Source of the DNA: Branchiostoma belcheri
Lineage: Eukaryota; Chordata; Leptocardii; Amphioxiformes; Branchiostomatidae
Assembly: GCF_001625305.1 (NCBI RefSeq)
Contig: NW_017802602.1
Span: forward strand, 1,969,927 to 2,033,926
Reading direction: 5' to 3'
Length of the DNA: 64,000 nucleotides
Numbering within the stretch: the stretch's first letter is position 1; each line of letters begins with the position of its first letter. The notes beneath the pieces were generated by a model. The model did not search any database, was not told where the DNA came from, and saw only the letters and a program-made list of their open reading frames with translations. The translations under genes were made by a program, and so were the position numbers. Shown here piece after piece: positions 44,736-54,904 of the stretch.

Positions 44736-45159
44736 CAACAGGATGATCGTGGGCATGAAAAGGAAAACCAAATTCGTAAATAACGTAACATAAAAAAATG
44801 TCTCGTCCAGGCGAATTTTCTAGAATGTTGGCCACGCTCACGATCCGGTGTAATCAAGTGTTTTTCAGGGAAAACGTTTCCAACTCGTTAAACGTTGCTT
44901 AAGTTATGGTTCGGTGATGCAGAAGCTGAACCTTCCAGTGTTATGGTTATGTTGGTAATCTGGTGTAATCATACTATTGACCAGGGCCAAAGTTTCCGGC
45001 TCCTTCAACTAAGCGATGGCTGACTGACGCACTGGGGGGATTGTCCAGAGTTATATGATTATGATGAGGCGTGATTAACTGTACTTCCGCACGTATACAT
45101 GTATATATATTCCCAGGGTAAACGCTTGTTTTCGACGCACGTACCAAGTGAGTAGTACT
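44736..45159. other. No recognisable gene; weak internal repetition
   Basis: ATCCGGTGTAATCA and AATCTGGTGTAATCA, and similar phrases, recur, suggesting old tandem repeats. No exon. Confidence 0.45.
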
Positions 45160-45688
45160 ATGACGACCGGAGGAATCTTATAATCTGGGTGGTGCAGGGT
45201 TTGGCCTCATTGATGTGCAAATGCACAACCCAATGAGCCGAATAATTATGCACAAGTATTGATATACCCAATATACTTTATGATGTACATATACATCTAT
45301 TTATTTTCATGTATATGCATATACATGTATCTCTCTACATATCTATATATCTTCAGATGTGTATCTCCTATGTATTTAGAGATAGAGATAATGAGATAGA
45401 TGTAGATATAGATACACATGGGCAGATATATAGATATGTAGAGAGACATGGAGAAATATCTATATACATATAGATAGGTATAGATATATTTATAGCACAG
45501 ATATAGAAATAAATACACATATACCTCATAAATGAATAGATAGATATTCAAAATATTTACAGTCACAGAAATGTACTCTACATCAGTATTTTTGGCAATT
45601 ATTCGGCTCATTAGGTGGTGCACTTGTGTATCAATAAGGCCCCGGACACCCTGCACCACCCGAATTAAACGGTTCCTCCGGCCGTCAT
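45160..45688. mobile_element. Foldback element with a TATAGATA-type core
   Basis: The left arm (ATGACGACCGGAGGAA, GGGTGGTGCAGGGT, CCCAATGAGCCGAATAAT) and the right arm (its inverse, ATTATTCGGCTCATTAGG ... TTCCTCCGGCCGTCAT) are about 95 bp each. The 335-bp centre is almost entirely short TATAGATA/TATCTATA-like repeats. Confidence 0.85.
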
Positions 45689-45990
45689 ATTACTACTCAA
45701 GTGCAATAATGTTTCTTCACATTCACATTCTCATTCCTTGCACGCCGGCGTTACGTGGTCGGTTGTCCTTAGGTCACCGAATTTTTAAAGTGTCGAGCAT
45801 AATTATCACTTGTAAATCTGCCCTGTTACGTTCTTACGTAAACCATCTTCTCGGGCGAATCTACTACAAATGTACAGCCATTGTACTCGCGCACGTGTAA
45901 CGCCGGCTTAAAAGCAACAATTTGGAAACCATTTGCACCTGATGCTCCATGAAATTATGTCTACTGACTCAGAATAAACGTGACTGAATT
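45689..45990. other. No recognisable gene
   Basis: Nothing supported. Confidence 0.45.
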
Positions 45991-46233
45991 ATGGGGTCGT
46001 GTGGTGTAGCGGCAGAGTGCTCGACTCGGAACCTAGAGGTCCCGAGTTCGAGTCCTGACATGCCACCGATCTTGTGCCCTTGGGAAAGTCACTTTACACG
46101 AATTTCCTCACTTAGCTCAGGTGAAAATGAGTATTGTCCTGTCATGTATTTGTCCAATGTGTTGGTGGCGGCATTAATATAAGTTGAAAAAACTTGAGTG
46201 TGCCGTCACGTGATTAAATGTTGGAAAAAAAAA
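45991..46233 (+). mobile_element. Full-length tRNA-derived SINE (type A) with target duplication
   Basis: Best preserved copy: GGGGTCGTGTGGTGTAGCGG (A box), GAGTTCGAGTCC (B box), CTTGTGCCCTTGGGAAAG, TTTCCTCACTTAGCTCAGG, GTTGGTGGCGGCATTAATAT, ACTTGAGTGTGCCGTCACG and an ATTAAATGTTGGAAAA end. The 10-bp AAACGTGACT occurs at 45976-45985 and 46231-46240, a target duplication expected of LINE-driven retroposition. Such SINEs depend on a LINE partner for mobility. Confidence 0.92.
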
Positions 46234-46459
46234 CGTGACTCGGTGATTAACCACAAGCCTCGTGTTGCAGTGACGCAGAACAGGCCGCCCCCTACTGGGG
46301 GTTAAGTGTGCGCGGTGTTCTCCAGAAAGGCCGGTGATGACTTCGGAAATTAAAGTCTATAATTGCCCCCACAGCGTATTAGAATTACCACAGCAGGTGT
46401 CGGTAGTACACAATGTCCCTGACGTAAACCCAGTTTTTTTTCTAGAAGCTTCTCGAGCC
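46234..46459. other. No recognisable gene
   Basis: Nothing supported. Confidence 0.45.
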
Positions 46460-46695
46460 GCATTTTGATAAAGCCTTTCTTTAGATAATCCTTTCTGAAT
46501 AATTCCTTCTCTTTTCTGTCTCTTTCTTTCTTGCTTGCTTTTATGTTTTCTTTCTGTGCTTCTTTCCTTCTTTCTTTTCCTTCCTTTCTTTTTTCTTTCT
46601 TTCACTCATGCTTTCTTTTTTGTTTCTTTCCTCCTTTCCTTTTCCTTCCTTCCTTAATTCCTTCCTTTTCTTTGTTTCTTTCCTTCGTTGCGTTA
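46460..46695. repeat. Pyrimidine-rich CTTT/CCTT microsatellite
   Basis: Long run of TTTCTTTC and CCTTCC units; the open frames across it are artefacts. Confidence 0.9.
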
Positions 46696-46949
46696 TGCCA
46701 TCTTTGCACCAATAGGTCATTGGTCGACTGCAACTTGATACTGTATAAACATGCCGGGTATCAGATTACCGTTGCCAGGGTTACGTAAACCCTTGCTGCC
46801 CCCTCATGCCTGTCATATAATGGGTGACGATGGATCGTCATGCCGGTTTGCGAGATGTTAAATCTCTTTTCCTTATGTACTTATTTATTACGTGCCTATT
46901 ATCGGGTATATCAGAGTTATCAGCCAAGAATTGACGTAGTTCAAAACTC

Positions 46950-47168
46950 GTATTTTCCAAGAACCATCGTAGACTGGAACTCGTTGCCACCAACACAGTT
47001 GGGGCATCATCACTAGAAAGCTTTAAACAACTTCTGCAATTAGATGTGCAAAAAATTAGGTGTAACAAGTCGTTCGGTGTAATATAGCCAGCTGCCGCCG
47101 CGCCGCGTGCCTACGAAGCTGGCGTGGTACACCGAAAGGAGGTCAAACCGGCTATACAGATACAGATA
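46950..47168 (+). pseudogene. LINE ORF C-terminus and 3' tail
   Basis: TTTCCAAGAACCATCGTAGA reads FPRTIVDWNSLPPT before a one-base deletion breaks the frame. It is followed by the conserved GC-rich 3' end (CCAGCTGCCGCCGCGCCGCG) and GGCTATACAGATACAGATA. Same family as 37.6 and 49.5 kb. Confidence 0.8.
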
Positions 47169-47457
47169 TCTTAGAATGTTATGTCTAGTATCTTGTTGGA
47201 ACTTCCCTGTTCTTAAAACATTGTAATTAGTATCGTTATTACCATGTTATATAACCTTGCCTGCAATTAGCCCAGGGGCATGCGTGTGCAATTAACGTTA
47301 TCACATAGTTACGTCTGTGCCGGCAGAAGTCATTATGAAGCAAGTTCAAACTGTCATTTCTTACAGAATAAATTGTACAGACTTAACGTAAGCCCAATTT
47401 ATTGCGTTGGCAATTACACAGTTTTTTTTTATATATATTCCGAAACATGTAATCACA
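47169..47457. other. No recognisable gene
   Basis: Nothing supported. Confidence 0.45.
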
Positions 47458-47670
47458 AGACGCGGTGACAGCACACTCAAGTTTTTTCAACTTATATTAA
47501 TGCCGCCACCAACACAGGGGACAGTACAATACTCATTTACACCTGAGCGAAGTGAGGAAAGTCGTATAAAGTGCCTTTCCCAAGGGCACAAGATCGGTGG
47601 CATGTCAGGACTCGAACCCGGGGCCACTGGTTCCGAGTCGAGAACGCTGCCGCTACACCACACGACCCCA
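47458..47670 (-). mobile_element. Full-length tRNA-derived SINE (type A), minus strand
   Basis: On the minus strand: GGGGTCGTGTGGTGTAGCGG, CCGGGTTCGAGTCC (B box), CTTGTGCCCTTGGGAAAGGC, TTTCCTCACTTCGCTCAGG, GTTGGTGGCGGCATTAATAT and ACTTGAGTGTGCTGTCACCG. Confidence 0.92.
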
Positions 47671-47755
47671 CTAATTACACAGTTTAAACCCTGGCTTCAT
47701 TATCGTAAACCCTTATCGCAAACTCGCTCTTTTCGACAACATCATCGAAGACTAT

Positions 47756-47990
47756 TTCTTGAGAGGGGTGAAGGAAGCCATATACATCAGGGCCCATCAC
47801 CCTTCATTGAACCGCGACGGGGGCCGACATCGTCTACCAGATACCTTTGACCCAGTGTTGACGTCACACTTCAAAGAAGCCACGTGACAAGCTTCACTGG
47901 GTCAGTCTACTGAGGAAGACCAGAGTGACTGGTCGAAAGCTCTAGGTGAGAGAACTTTTCTTGTGTTGGACCAAAAGTTCTAACTTTAAA
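47756..47990 (+). pseudogene. Penelope-like element: C-terminal coding fragment and 3' region
   Basis: About 40 codons are open from near 47756: FLRGVKEAIYIRAHHPSLN, then RDGGRHRLP and a TGA near 47882. The KEAIYIR-hhPSLNRDGG pattern is what I know from the C-terminal GIY-YIG-associated part of Penelope-like retroelements. The non-coding 3' part (GCCACGTGACAAGC to GTGTTGGACCAAAAGTT) also occurs at 18.8, 19.2 and 62.1 kb. The family call rests on this short match alone. Confidence 0.6.
47910..47938 (+). ncRNA. Hammerhead-ribozyme-like core
   Basis: CTGAGGA, stem-loop GACCAG-agtga-CTGGTC, GAAA. Compared with the 18.8-kb copy the outer stem pair changed from A-T to G-C on both sides, preserving pairing. 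Confidence 0.35.
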
Positions 47991-48214
47991 CATCATCGAA
48001 GAATCTAGTAGCTTCTGCTATGCTGATCGAACTTGATCGCACGCGCTGTGGGGTTGGGTTAGAACAGGTCAAGTCTGTTTTCTTAGAACTAGTTACCCTG
48101 TTATATGCTTGTCTGCACAATGGTGAAAAATCCATCGTACTCATGTCTACTTCTAGTACCTCAGAGCTGTGCCGTAAGTCAATAATCACGTCATGCGAAA
48201 CAAGCATGCATGGA

Positions 48215-48315
48215 TACTCCCCAAGCAGATCTTTCAGAAGCCGCAAAAGACAGTATCAACTTGGCCACTGGCCAATGGATACTTCCTTGCCACCGTATGA
48301 TCTGCTTGGAGATTA
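48215..48315. mobile_element. MITE (TAATCTCC family), about 100 bp
   Basis: Left end TACTCCCCAAGCAGATCTTT, right end GATCTGCTTGGAGATTA, flanked by TGCATGGA on both sides (8 bp, possibly 9). Confidence 0.85.
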
Positions 48316-48934
48316 TGCATGGAAAGTTTGCTCACTGTTTGATCTAAAATATTATAATTATCCATTTTTGATTTCTTGTTACACACAGGGTTTTGGTTTA
48401 CCCTATGTTATCTTGATTTGGTTGTACAATGGGTTAGTTTGGAATTTGTATTTATTTATGAATGTATTTATTTAGTCGGCTTCTTTCTCATTGTGATCAT
48501 ATGATGCATGCTATTATGTTAACTTTTGCAAAAGGAAAACATATTGTTTTTGCTCTGTTTCTTCCTCTTCTCCTCCAGACAAATAAGTTCAATGACCTAA
48601 ACCAGACGTCTGCCACCATGGTAACTGGTGTTGGGTTGTATCATGTTGCAATTTTATCGCAGGAGGGGTTTATACTCCTGTCACCATATACTAGTATATG
48701 AATGTGTTCGAGTAAGAATTAGCACTGCAGACCATATGCGAAGGTAATAATTATGCATTCGCTTTGCAAATGTCACCTTTCTAGTATTTTGTTACCAGGA
48801 AAATCGACAAGAGATCTGGCAGAGACTACCCATCACCAGTGATTAGGAATCCACGTGCCGCCCGCGCCCGACCTTTCCGTCAGTCTCCTTAAACGGATGA
48901 AGAAGAATTATCGCGATAGAATCGTTTAATCCGT
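48316..48934. other. No gene; copy of receptor intron segment at 48530-48760
   Basis: The 48530-48760 stretch is the inverse of 12295-12545. The remainder is AT-rich and unassigned. Confidence 0.6.
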
Positions 48935-49303
48935 CTGAGCGCCGCTAACATCTGCCTCTGCACGCCTGCTGAACAACCCACAACTTCTCACGATGAGACA
49001 GCGGGGCTCGAAATACTGGGCGCATATGCACCAAGAATATGCCGCGACAGTATGGGATCAACATACAAAGAAAGACAAAGATAAACTGGAAATGGTACAG
49101 AACCAAGCTGCAAGACTGCACGAACAACTATCAAAGAGGTGCTAGTGTAACGGAAATGAAAAGAAACCTACAGTGGGGGTCGCTGGAAGACAGACGTAGA
49201 ATGACCAGACTTTGCATGATGTACAAAATGACTAATAAACTGGTGGATGTACCAACCGCTAAGTATCTGATACCAGCCCAGAAAAGAACAAGAAGCAGAA
49301 CAT
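48935..49303 (+). pseudogene. CR1/Jockey-like LINE C-terminal fragment, frameshifted
   Basis: One frame reads EYAATVWDQHTKKD and KLEMVQNQAARLHE; after a shift near 49110 another frame reads SVTEMKRNLQWGSLEDRRR. Both are conserved blocks of the region after the reverse transcriptase in CR1/Jockey-like LINEs. It ends abruptly at the GTGCACC repeat. Confidence 0.85.
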
Positions 49304-49385
49304 GATGCACCCCCAAAAATTATTGTGCACCCATTTTGTTTAGGTTGGGTGCACCAACTAGTGCACCTGTTCCCAAAAATATGAA
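49300..49385. repeat. GTGCACC-rich element copy
   Basis: GATGCACCCCCAAAAA, TTGTGCACCCATTTTG, TTAGGTTGGGTGCACC and AACTAGTGCACCTGTTCCC belong to the same family as 60555-60878 and 63219-63300. Confidence 0.7.
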
Positions 49386-49387
49386 TG

Positions 49388-49600
49388 TCTGTATCTGTAT
49401 CTGTATTCGTATCTGTATAGCCGGTATAACCGCCCTTCGGCGTAACACACCAGCTTCGCAGGCACGCGGCGCGGCGGCAGCTGGCTACATTACACCGAAC
49501 GACTTGTTACACCTAACCCTTGAACATCTAACTCTAAACATTTTTTAAAACTATCTAATGATAATGCCCCTACAATTTTGAGCCCTGTAAAGACGTAAAT
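49388..49600 (-). pseudogene. LINE 3' end with ORF terminus, minus strand
   Basis: On the minus strand the frame ends ALSLDSFKKCLELDVQGLGV plus a few residues to a stop near 49490, then the GC-rich segment, CCGAAGGGCGGTTATACCGG and the CAGATA-rich tail. Homologous to the better copy at 37.6 kb. Confidence 0.75.
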
Positions 49601-49869
49601 ATTCATCCCCAGTCTTCCCAATGTCTCCCCGCCCCGTCTGTGTGGGATAATCGCCTCCATCTCTTGTCGGGTCATGCCTGTTCCAGGTCGCGCCGTCCTG
49701 TCAGTATATTCCGGCAGATTGCACTAAAAGCTTTTGATCCTATGTGTGGCGGTTTAAATATCATAAAACCAGCTTATAAGAAGTAGGCCATTGTGGTTAG
49801 TGACCCTAGTCTCTACCAGACTAACTACGCTAGCTATATGTCTGCTAAACGCCGATATATAATTCGCCG

Positions 49870-50490
49870 AGAGTTCAACCATACTGGGTAACTGGCAATC
49901 GCTTGAGGATTTTTTTTCTGTCAAGAACATTTCAAATTTTGTCATCTTAATATTACATAATGCTATAAAGATATATATATGCGTTAAGCCTCAAAAGGCA
50001 ATCACCTGAGACTTTCCTTTGTCAAGAACATTTCAAATTTTGTCAGCAACATATTACATAATGCTATAAAGATATAGAGAAGTAATATGTGCTATTATTT
50101 TAAAAAAACTTCATATTGCTGAGAGACCATACTGGGTAACTGGCAATCGCTTGAGGATCATTTTGTCAAGAACATTTCAAATTTTGTCATCTAAATATTA
50201 CATAATGATATAAATATATATAGAAGAAATATGTGCTAAACCTTACAATGTCGAGAGTTCAACCATAGTGGGTAGGACGGCAATCACTTGAGGATTTTTT
50301 TGTCAAGAACATTTCAAATTTTGTCATCATAATATTACATAATGCTATAAAGATCTGAAGTAATACATTTGTATGTGCTAAACCTTACAACGCTGAGAGT
50401 TCAACCATAGTGGGTAACTGGCAATCGCTTGAGGATTTTTTTTGTCAAGAGCATTTCAAATTTTGTTATCAAAATATTACATAATGCTAT
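49870..50490. repeat. Five-copy tandem repeat, unit about 130 bp
   Basis: GAGAGTTCAACCATA-TGGGTA, GGCAATCGCTTGAGGAT, GTCAAGAACATTTCAAATTT and TATTACATAATGCTATAAAG recur regularly; a last partial GAGAGTTCAACCATAG sits apart at 51064. Confidence 0.88.
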
Positions 50491-51564
50491 ACAGATCAGC
50501 AATGCTGCCCCTAAGGCTGACTAATAGGCTATGGGAGAGAGGGACAGATAATTCAAATAAATCTTTATTTGCAAGATCATGCCCGAAGGCTAATTGCTTT
50601 AACAGTCAAAGACATTATTCGGTACAATACAATAATAGTAGACAGACAACTACTGTCTGGAAAAACTTCTACTTCTACTACTACGCCAGCTATTATGGGG
50701 TTTGACTTCTTCTTTGAAGGCAGTGGATAATGATAATAATAACCTTTCTTGTACATTCATGCCCTACCGGGCTAAGTACAGGTCAACAGATGAAATAGGT
50801 AATATACATGTTTGTTGTACAAACAGCTTTAAATCTACTCTAATACAGAAGTTCGGCTTCTTCTCGTTTCTTTGTGATGTTAAAAATAATGAATAGTCCC
50901 ACATTCTGCATAATTAGTGGGTTTTGTGATCTTAGTAGAAACATAGTCTTTTGGTTATTATCTAAATTTTGAAAGTATGGAGAAATTGTGGTAACTGTCT
51001 GGAATAATCTGTTTCTGAATATAAATTGAATAGCAGAAACATGTGGTAAGCGCTCATACCGCAGAGAGTTCAACCATAGGTGATAGGTCCTGCCAGTATC
51101 TCTTCACACATCACTCAACCGCGGAAGGTAAAAGTAGCAACAGCGGAAAGTTATGCCATAATTACAGCGCTATCGTACGGTACTGCCAGACCCCGTAAAA
51201 TGCACGAGTGCAGAGCTGGACATGAATTAGCGGCAGACAACACGGCCAGGGTTCAGACGCGGTTCAGATCAGGAGATAGAGAAGCCTACGCACGTGCTAT
51301 GGACGTTTCACCTTTCGTCGCCACATTGCATATTCTATTGTTTTTTGCACTCTCTGTAACAATAACTGTGTAGAGGATGAACCACACTTTGTCTTAGATA
51401 GAATGCTCGCTATACACTGACATCCGGAAATCCTTTATTAGCTCCTTACAGTTAGAAAAGAAATATACATACTTACCGAAAATAAAATTGTTCAAACATA
51501 TAATGACATCCAAGCACCACGATGCAAATGAAAAACTATGTAAATTTGTCCATATGAAAGATTG
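50491..51564. other. No gene; possible LINE tail (minus) at about 50550-50640
   Basis: AATAAATCTTTATTTGCAAG followed by GCCCGAAGGC resembles inverted LINE 3' ends. No exon seen. Confidence 0.45.
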
Positions 51565-51670
51565 TAATCTCCAAGCAGATTCTGTTAGGTGGCCAATAGT
51601 TACAGGAGGCCAATGGATACAGGTGGCCAATATAGACTCCCCTTGCCACAAAGAATCTGCTTGGAGATTA
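51565..51670. mobile_element. MITE (TAATCTCC family), 106 bp
   Basis: Perfect ends TAATCTCCAAGCAGATTC and GAATCTGCTTGGAGATTA. Internal GGTGGCCAATAG and GGAGGCCAATGGATACAGG match the family. The immediate flanks do not match each other. Confidence 0.9.
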
Positions 51671-51732
51671 GTCACATTTCTGATTTTCTCCTCAATTTAA
51701 AGGAAGGATTAGGATTACGAAGTAAAATCGGC

Positions 51733-51960
51733 CTGCCCGGGGCAAATTATGCTCTTACTAGGCTATTAGACCTCCTTAATATGTTACAGGGTGAGACATA
51801 CTTGTACATACGTGGCCCGTAAAATGTTAGTACATTGTAGTACTTTAGTCTTCTTCAGGCTGCCCGGGGCAAATTGTACTCTTACTAGGCTATAAGACCT
51901 TCTTAATATGTTACAGGATGAGGCATATATATGTGGCCCGTAAAATGTTAACGTTAGTAC
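51733..51960. repeat. Direct repeat of about 100 bp
   Basis: CTGCCCGGGGCAAATT, CTCTTACTAGGCTAT, TAATATGTTACAGG and GTGGCCCGTAAAATGTTA occur at 51733-51830 and 51857-51955. Confidence 0.85.
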
Positions 51961-52545
51961 TACTTGAGTCTTCTGAAAGTAGAATAATTCACACCAGCAA
52001 GCGCTAACGTTAACAATCACTATGTGCTATATTGAGAGTCCCTGACCTGCTGACCGGTAGTTTATCATTCGAAACACAAATTGCAACAGATGTAAATATC
52101 TTTATTGAAACATTTGAATATTTTGCTACATTGTATATACTTATGAAATGTTACATTTACTTTAATCATTGCAGTTCATTAATTGACGTAAAATACAATG
52201 TTGTACAAAAGCTACCGTATTCTATGCAATGTCAGATTTAATTTTTAAAAACTTTCTGTGTGAATTGCATATAGTTCAGCGGTACCCCCGCTGCAATGCT
52301 CAAAAATACATCTTGGACCTTGAACGTGAATCATTCTGACGAGTCTGCAAGCCGAAAAGGACATTTTCGGCATAAATATGACCTGCGGTGTCATCTCAAT
52401 CACACTGCGCGATATTTACGGACTAGCCGCCGGTCACAGGTCAGATAACTTTGTTAAATATAACAGGGGTAGATATACAGGTTAAAAATGCGGCCGATTT
52501 TTGAATTCAACTGCAATGTTAAATAAATACATCTATATCAGATTT
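51961..52545. other. No recognisable gene
   Basis: AACAGGGGTAGATATACAGG and ATGCGGCCGA-TTTTTGAATT near 52460-52505 recur at 52868-52925, flanking the LINE tail insertion. Confidence 0.5.
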
Positions 52546-52706
52546 TGTATCTGTATCTGTATAGCCGGTATACCCGCCCTTCGCTTTGGCGTAACACACC
52601 AGCTTCTGTATCTGTATAGCCGGTATAACCGCCCTTCGCATAACACACCAGCTTTGCAGGCACGCGGCGCGGCGGCAGCTGGCTACATTACACAGTACGA
52701 CTTGTT
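52546..52706 (-). mobile_element. Two LINE 3' tails in tandem, minus strand
   Basis: The inverse of the CCGGCTATACAGATACAG tail occurs twice (52546-52604 and 52605-52706); only the second retains the GC-rich GCGCGGCGGCAGCTGG part. Either a nested insertion or a tandem duplication of the end. Confidence 0.8.
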
Positions 52707-53722
52707 GGACCTTGAACTTGAATCTGAAGTAGCTTGCTGGACGAGTCTTCAAGCCGACATTTTCGGCCGAAATACGACCGGCGGTGTCATCTGAATTACT
52801 GTGCGATTTGCCTGTGGATTTGTAGGGGTTGGCCGATGTTCACAGGTCACTGAGCTTTGTCAAACATAACAGGGGTAGATATACAGGTGAAAAATGCGGC
52901 CGACCCTCTAGCGATTTTTGAATTTGCCGACCTTCTAGCGATCGACAGATTCGGCCGAAGGTCGCTGTTAGTGTGAAGGACGGCACATGAAAGAACTCTC
53001 GATGTAAAAGTCAAAGGCCCTATTTTCCTAGCTGGCTATATGACACCGGCTAGTCTCCACCAGATTTCTACAAAGTAGTAGAACTTAGCCTTAAAAGGAA
53101 TGTAATGAATAATAAATTGGTCAGGGGAGTTAGCTGGCCATGGCCATAGAGGTCCAATTTGCCTTTGGTCGGCTAACATATTTATTCAGCCTACAAATGA
53201 GTCTGGTGGAGACTAATACCGGCCGTTATAGTAAAGCTAAGTTTACTGAGAAAGGACTCTGACTCGCGAGCCTGGTTTGCCCTAACTGAGTCCTAAATAT
53301 ACAGGATGCATTATGACAAAGAACGCATGAACATTTACAAAACTGTAATATCTTCGACATAGCTCAAACATTTTATTCACTGTACAGGTAGATTCTCGTA
53401 ATTGATAGATCAACGACTTGTATTTTCTCTACTTTGTAATTATTTATTTAAGAATTTATTTTGCCATTGCGTGTTACTCTTATTTTATATTAATGTTCTC
53501 GAGTATACGGCGTTCATATAAGGAAGTGCGCTGTTTGCCTGATAGTCGGTAAATACATAATAAATAAATAAAAAAAGACATGAAAGAAGTCTTTCAAATA
53601 TGTCGGGAGAACTCCAACAAAAACACCAGGCAAGCTTCCTACAACTGATGGTGCGCAGAGTGACAAGGAACTGTGTTCTAAGAGTAGTTTCATGGATTTG
53701 TTGTAAGTAACAGAAGTTCATC
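52707..53722. other. No recognisable gene
   Basis: A diverged MITE-like stretch (GGGGAGTTAGCTGGCCATGG, GAGTCTGGTGGAGACTAATA) near 53110-53215; otherwise unassigned. Confidence 0.45.
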
Positions 53723-53887
53723 AGTTAAGAGACTCTTTCTACACAACCAAGTCTTTTATTCAGCCGACGTTTCGGTGACCGTCTGTCACCTTCCTCAGGG
53801 CAATTCTGACTGGTTAACGCACAGACGGTCACCGAAACGTCGTCTGATAAAAGACTTGGTTGTGTAAAAATAGTCTCTTCACTGAGT
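53723..53887. mobile_element. 165-bp foldback element with hammerhead-like core
   Basis: The arms GAGACT...ACACAACCAAGTCTTTTAT...GACGTTTCGGTGACCGTCTGT and the inverse are about 58 bp each. Confidence 0.85.
53770..53798 (-). ncRNA. Hammerhead-ribozyme-like core
   Basis: On the minus strand: CTGAGGA, stem GGTGAC-agacg-GTCACC (six pairs), GAAA followed by CGTCGG. Confidence 0.3.
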
Positions 53888-54075
53888 GTCTTACCAACCA
53901 GATGAAACTATTCACGAACAGATGTTGCTGTAAGCTACATTTATGTAACTGTTGTGCAGTAAAATTGTCACATTGTTATTACCAAGTACGTGTACATATA
54001 TAGACATCAGGCAGCGCGCTACTAGAAATGATCACAATGATCCAGAGTCAAGTTAATTATTTTTCTCGGCTGTAT

Positions 54076-54600
54076 CTGACGTCTGTTGTTATGTTGGCAG
54101 CGCTCGCGCGCGCAAAATATGATCATAACAGTAGAAGGGCAAGTTCATAATTTCAGAGCTCAAAAGAAGCAAAATACAGTTATCGTTGTTGCGTGACTAT
54201 TTTCTATCATGTCTGTACATGAATGTAGACGAAAAACAATTTCACTAACATCTGACGTATTGTTACGTTGGCACTCGCTCGCGCGAAATATGATCATCAT
54301 AGTAGCAGAACGATTTCATAATTTCAGAGTTGAAAATAAGCTAAATACAGTTGTTGTTGTTGCGTGACTATTTTCCATCATTTCTGTACATGAATGTAGA
54401 CGAAAAACAATTTCACTAACATCTGACGTATTGTTACGTTGGCACTCGCTCGCGCGAAATATGATCATCATAGTAGCAGAACGATTTCATAATTTCAGAG
54501 TTGAAAATAAGCTAAATACAGTTGTTGTTGTTGCGTGACTATTTTCCATCATGTCTGTACTTGAATGTAGACGAAAAACAATTTCGATCGCAGCTGGATC
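54076..54600. repeat. Three-copy tandem repeat, 172-bp unit
   Basis: ATCTGACGT-TTGTTACGTTGG, CTCGCGCGAAATATGATCAT, TTTCATAATTTCAGAG, TACAGTTGTTGTTGTTGCG and GAATGTAGACGAAAAACAAT start at about 54076, 54249 and 54421, plus a partial fourth. The last two complete units are nearly identical. Confidence 0.9.
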
Positions 54601-54766
54601 GCTGAAAGTTGGACGGTTTTGATATTTAATTTAAAAACCTCGGGCAGACATAATTTCATCTGCACAAATGAACGCAGACGAAAAATGCAATTTTTGTCGC
54701 AGCTGGAATCCCTGAAAGTTGGAACATTTTAAACTTTGATAACTACAGACGTGTGCAACTAAATAA

Positions 54767-54904
54767 TAGCTTCTACCAGGCTTCAGAGGCGGCTGGAAAG
54801 AGTATAAGTTGACTAAATAGAGAGATAACATGCCAGGGAAGTTAGTTCTCAAAAGGAATACAATTCTACTCTTTCCAGCCACCTCTGAAGCCTGGTAGAG
54901 GCTA
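54767..54904. mobile_element. 138-bp hairpin MITE
   Basis: Ends TAGCTTCTACCAGGCTTCAG and CTGAAGCCTGGTAGAGGCTA, continuing AGG-GGCTGGAAAGAGTA and its inverse. No target duplication recognised. Confidence 0.85.

Noticed and set aside
47986..48246. 86-codon minus-strand open frame with a protein-like composition
   Set aside because: It begins within MITE sequence and I recognise no family; not enough to call a gene.
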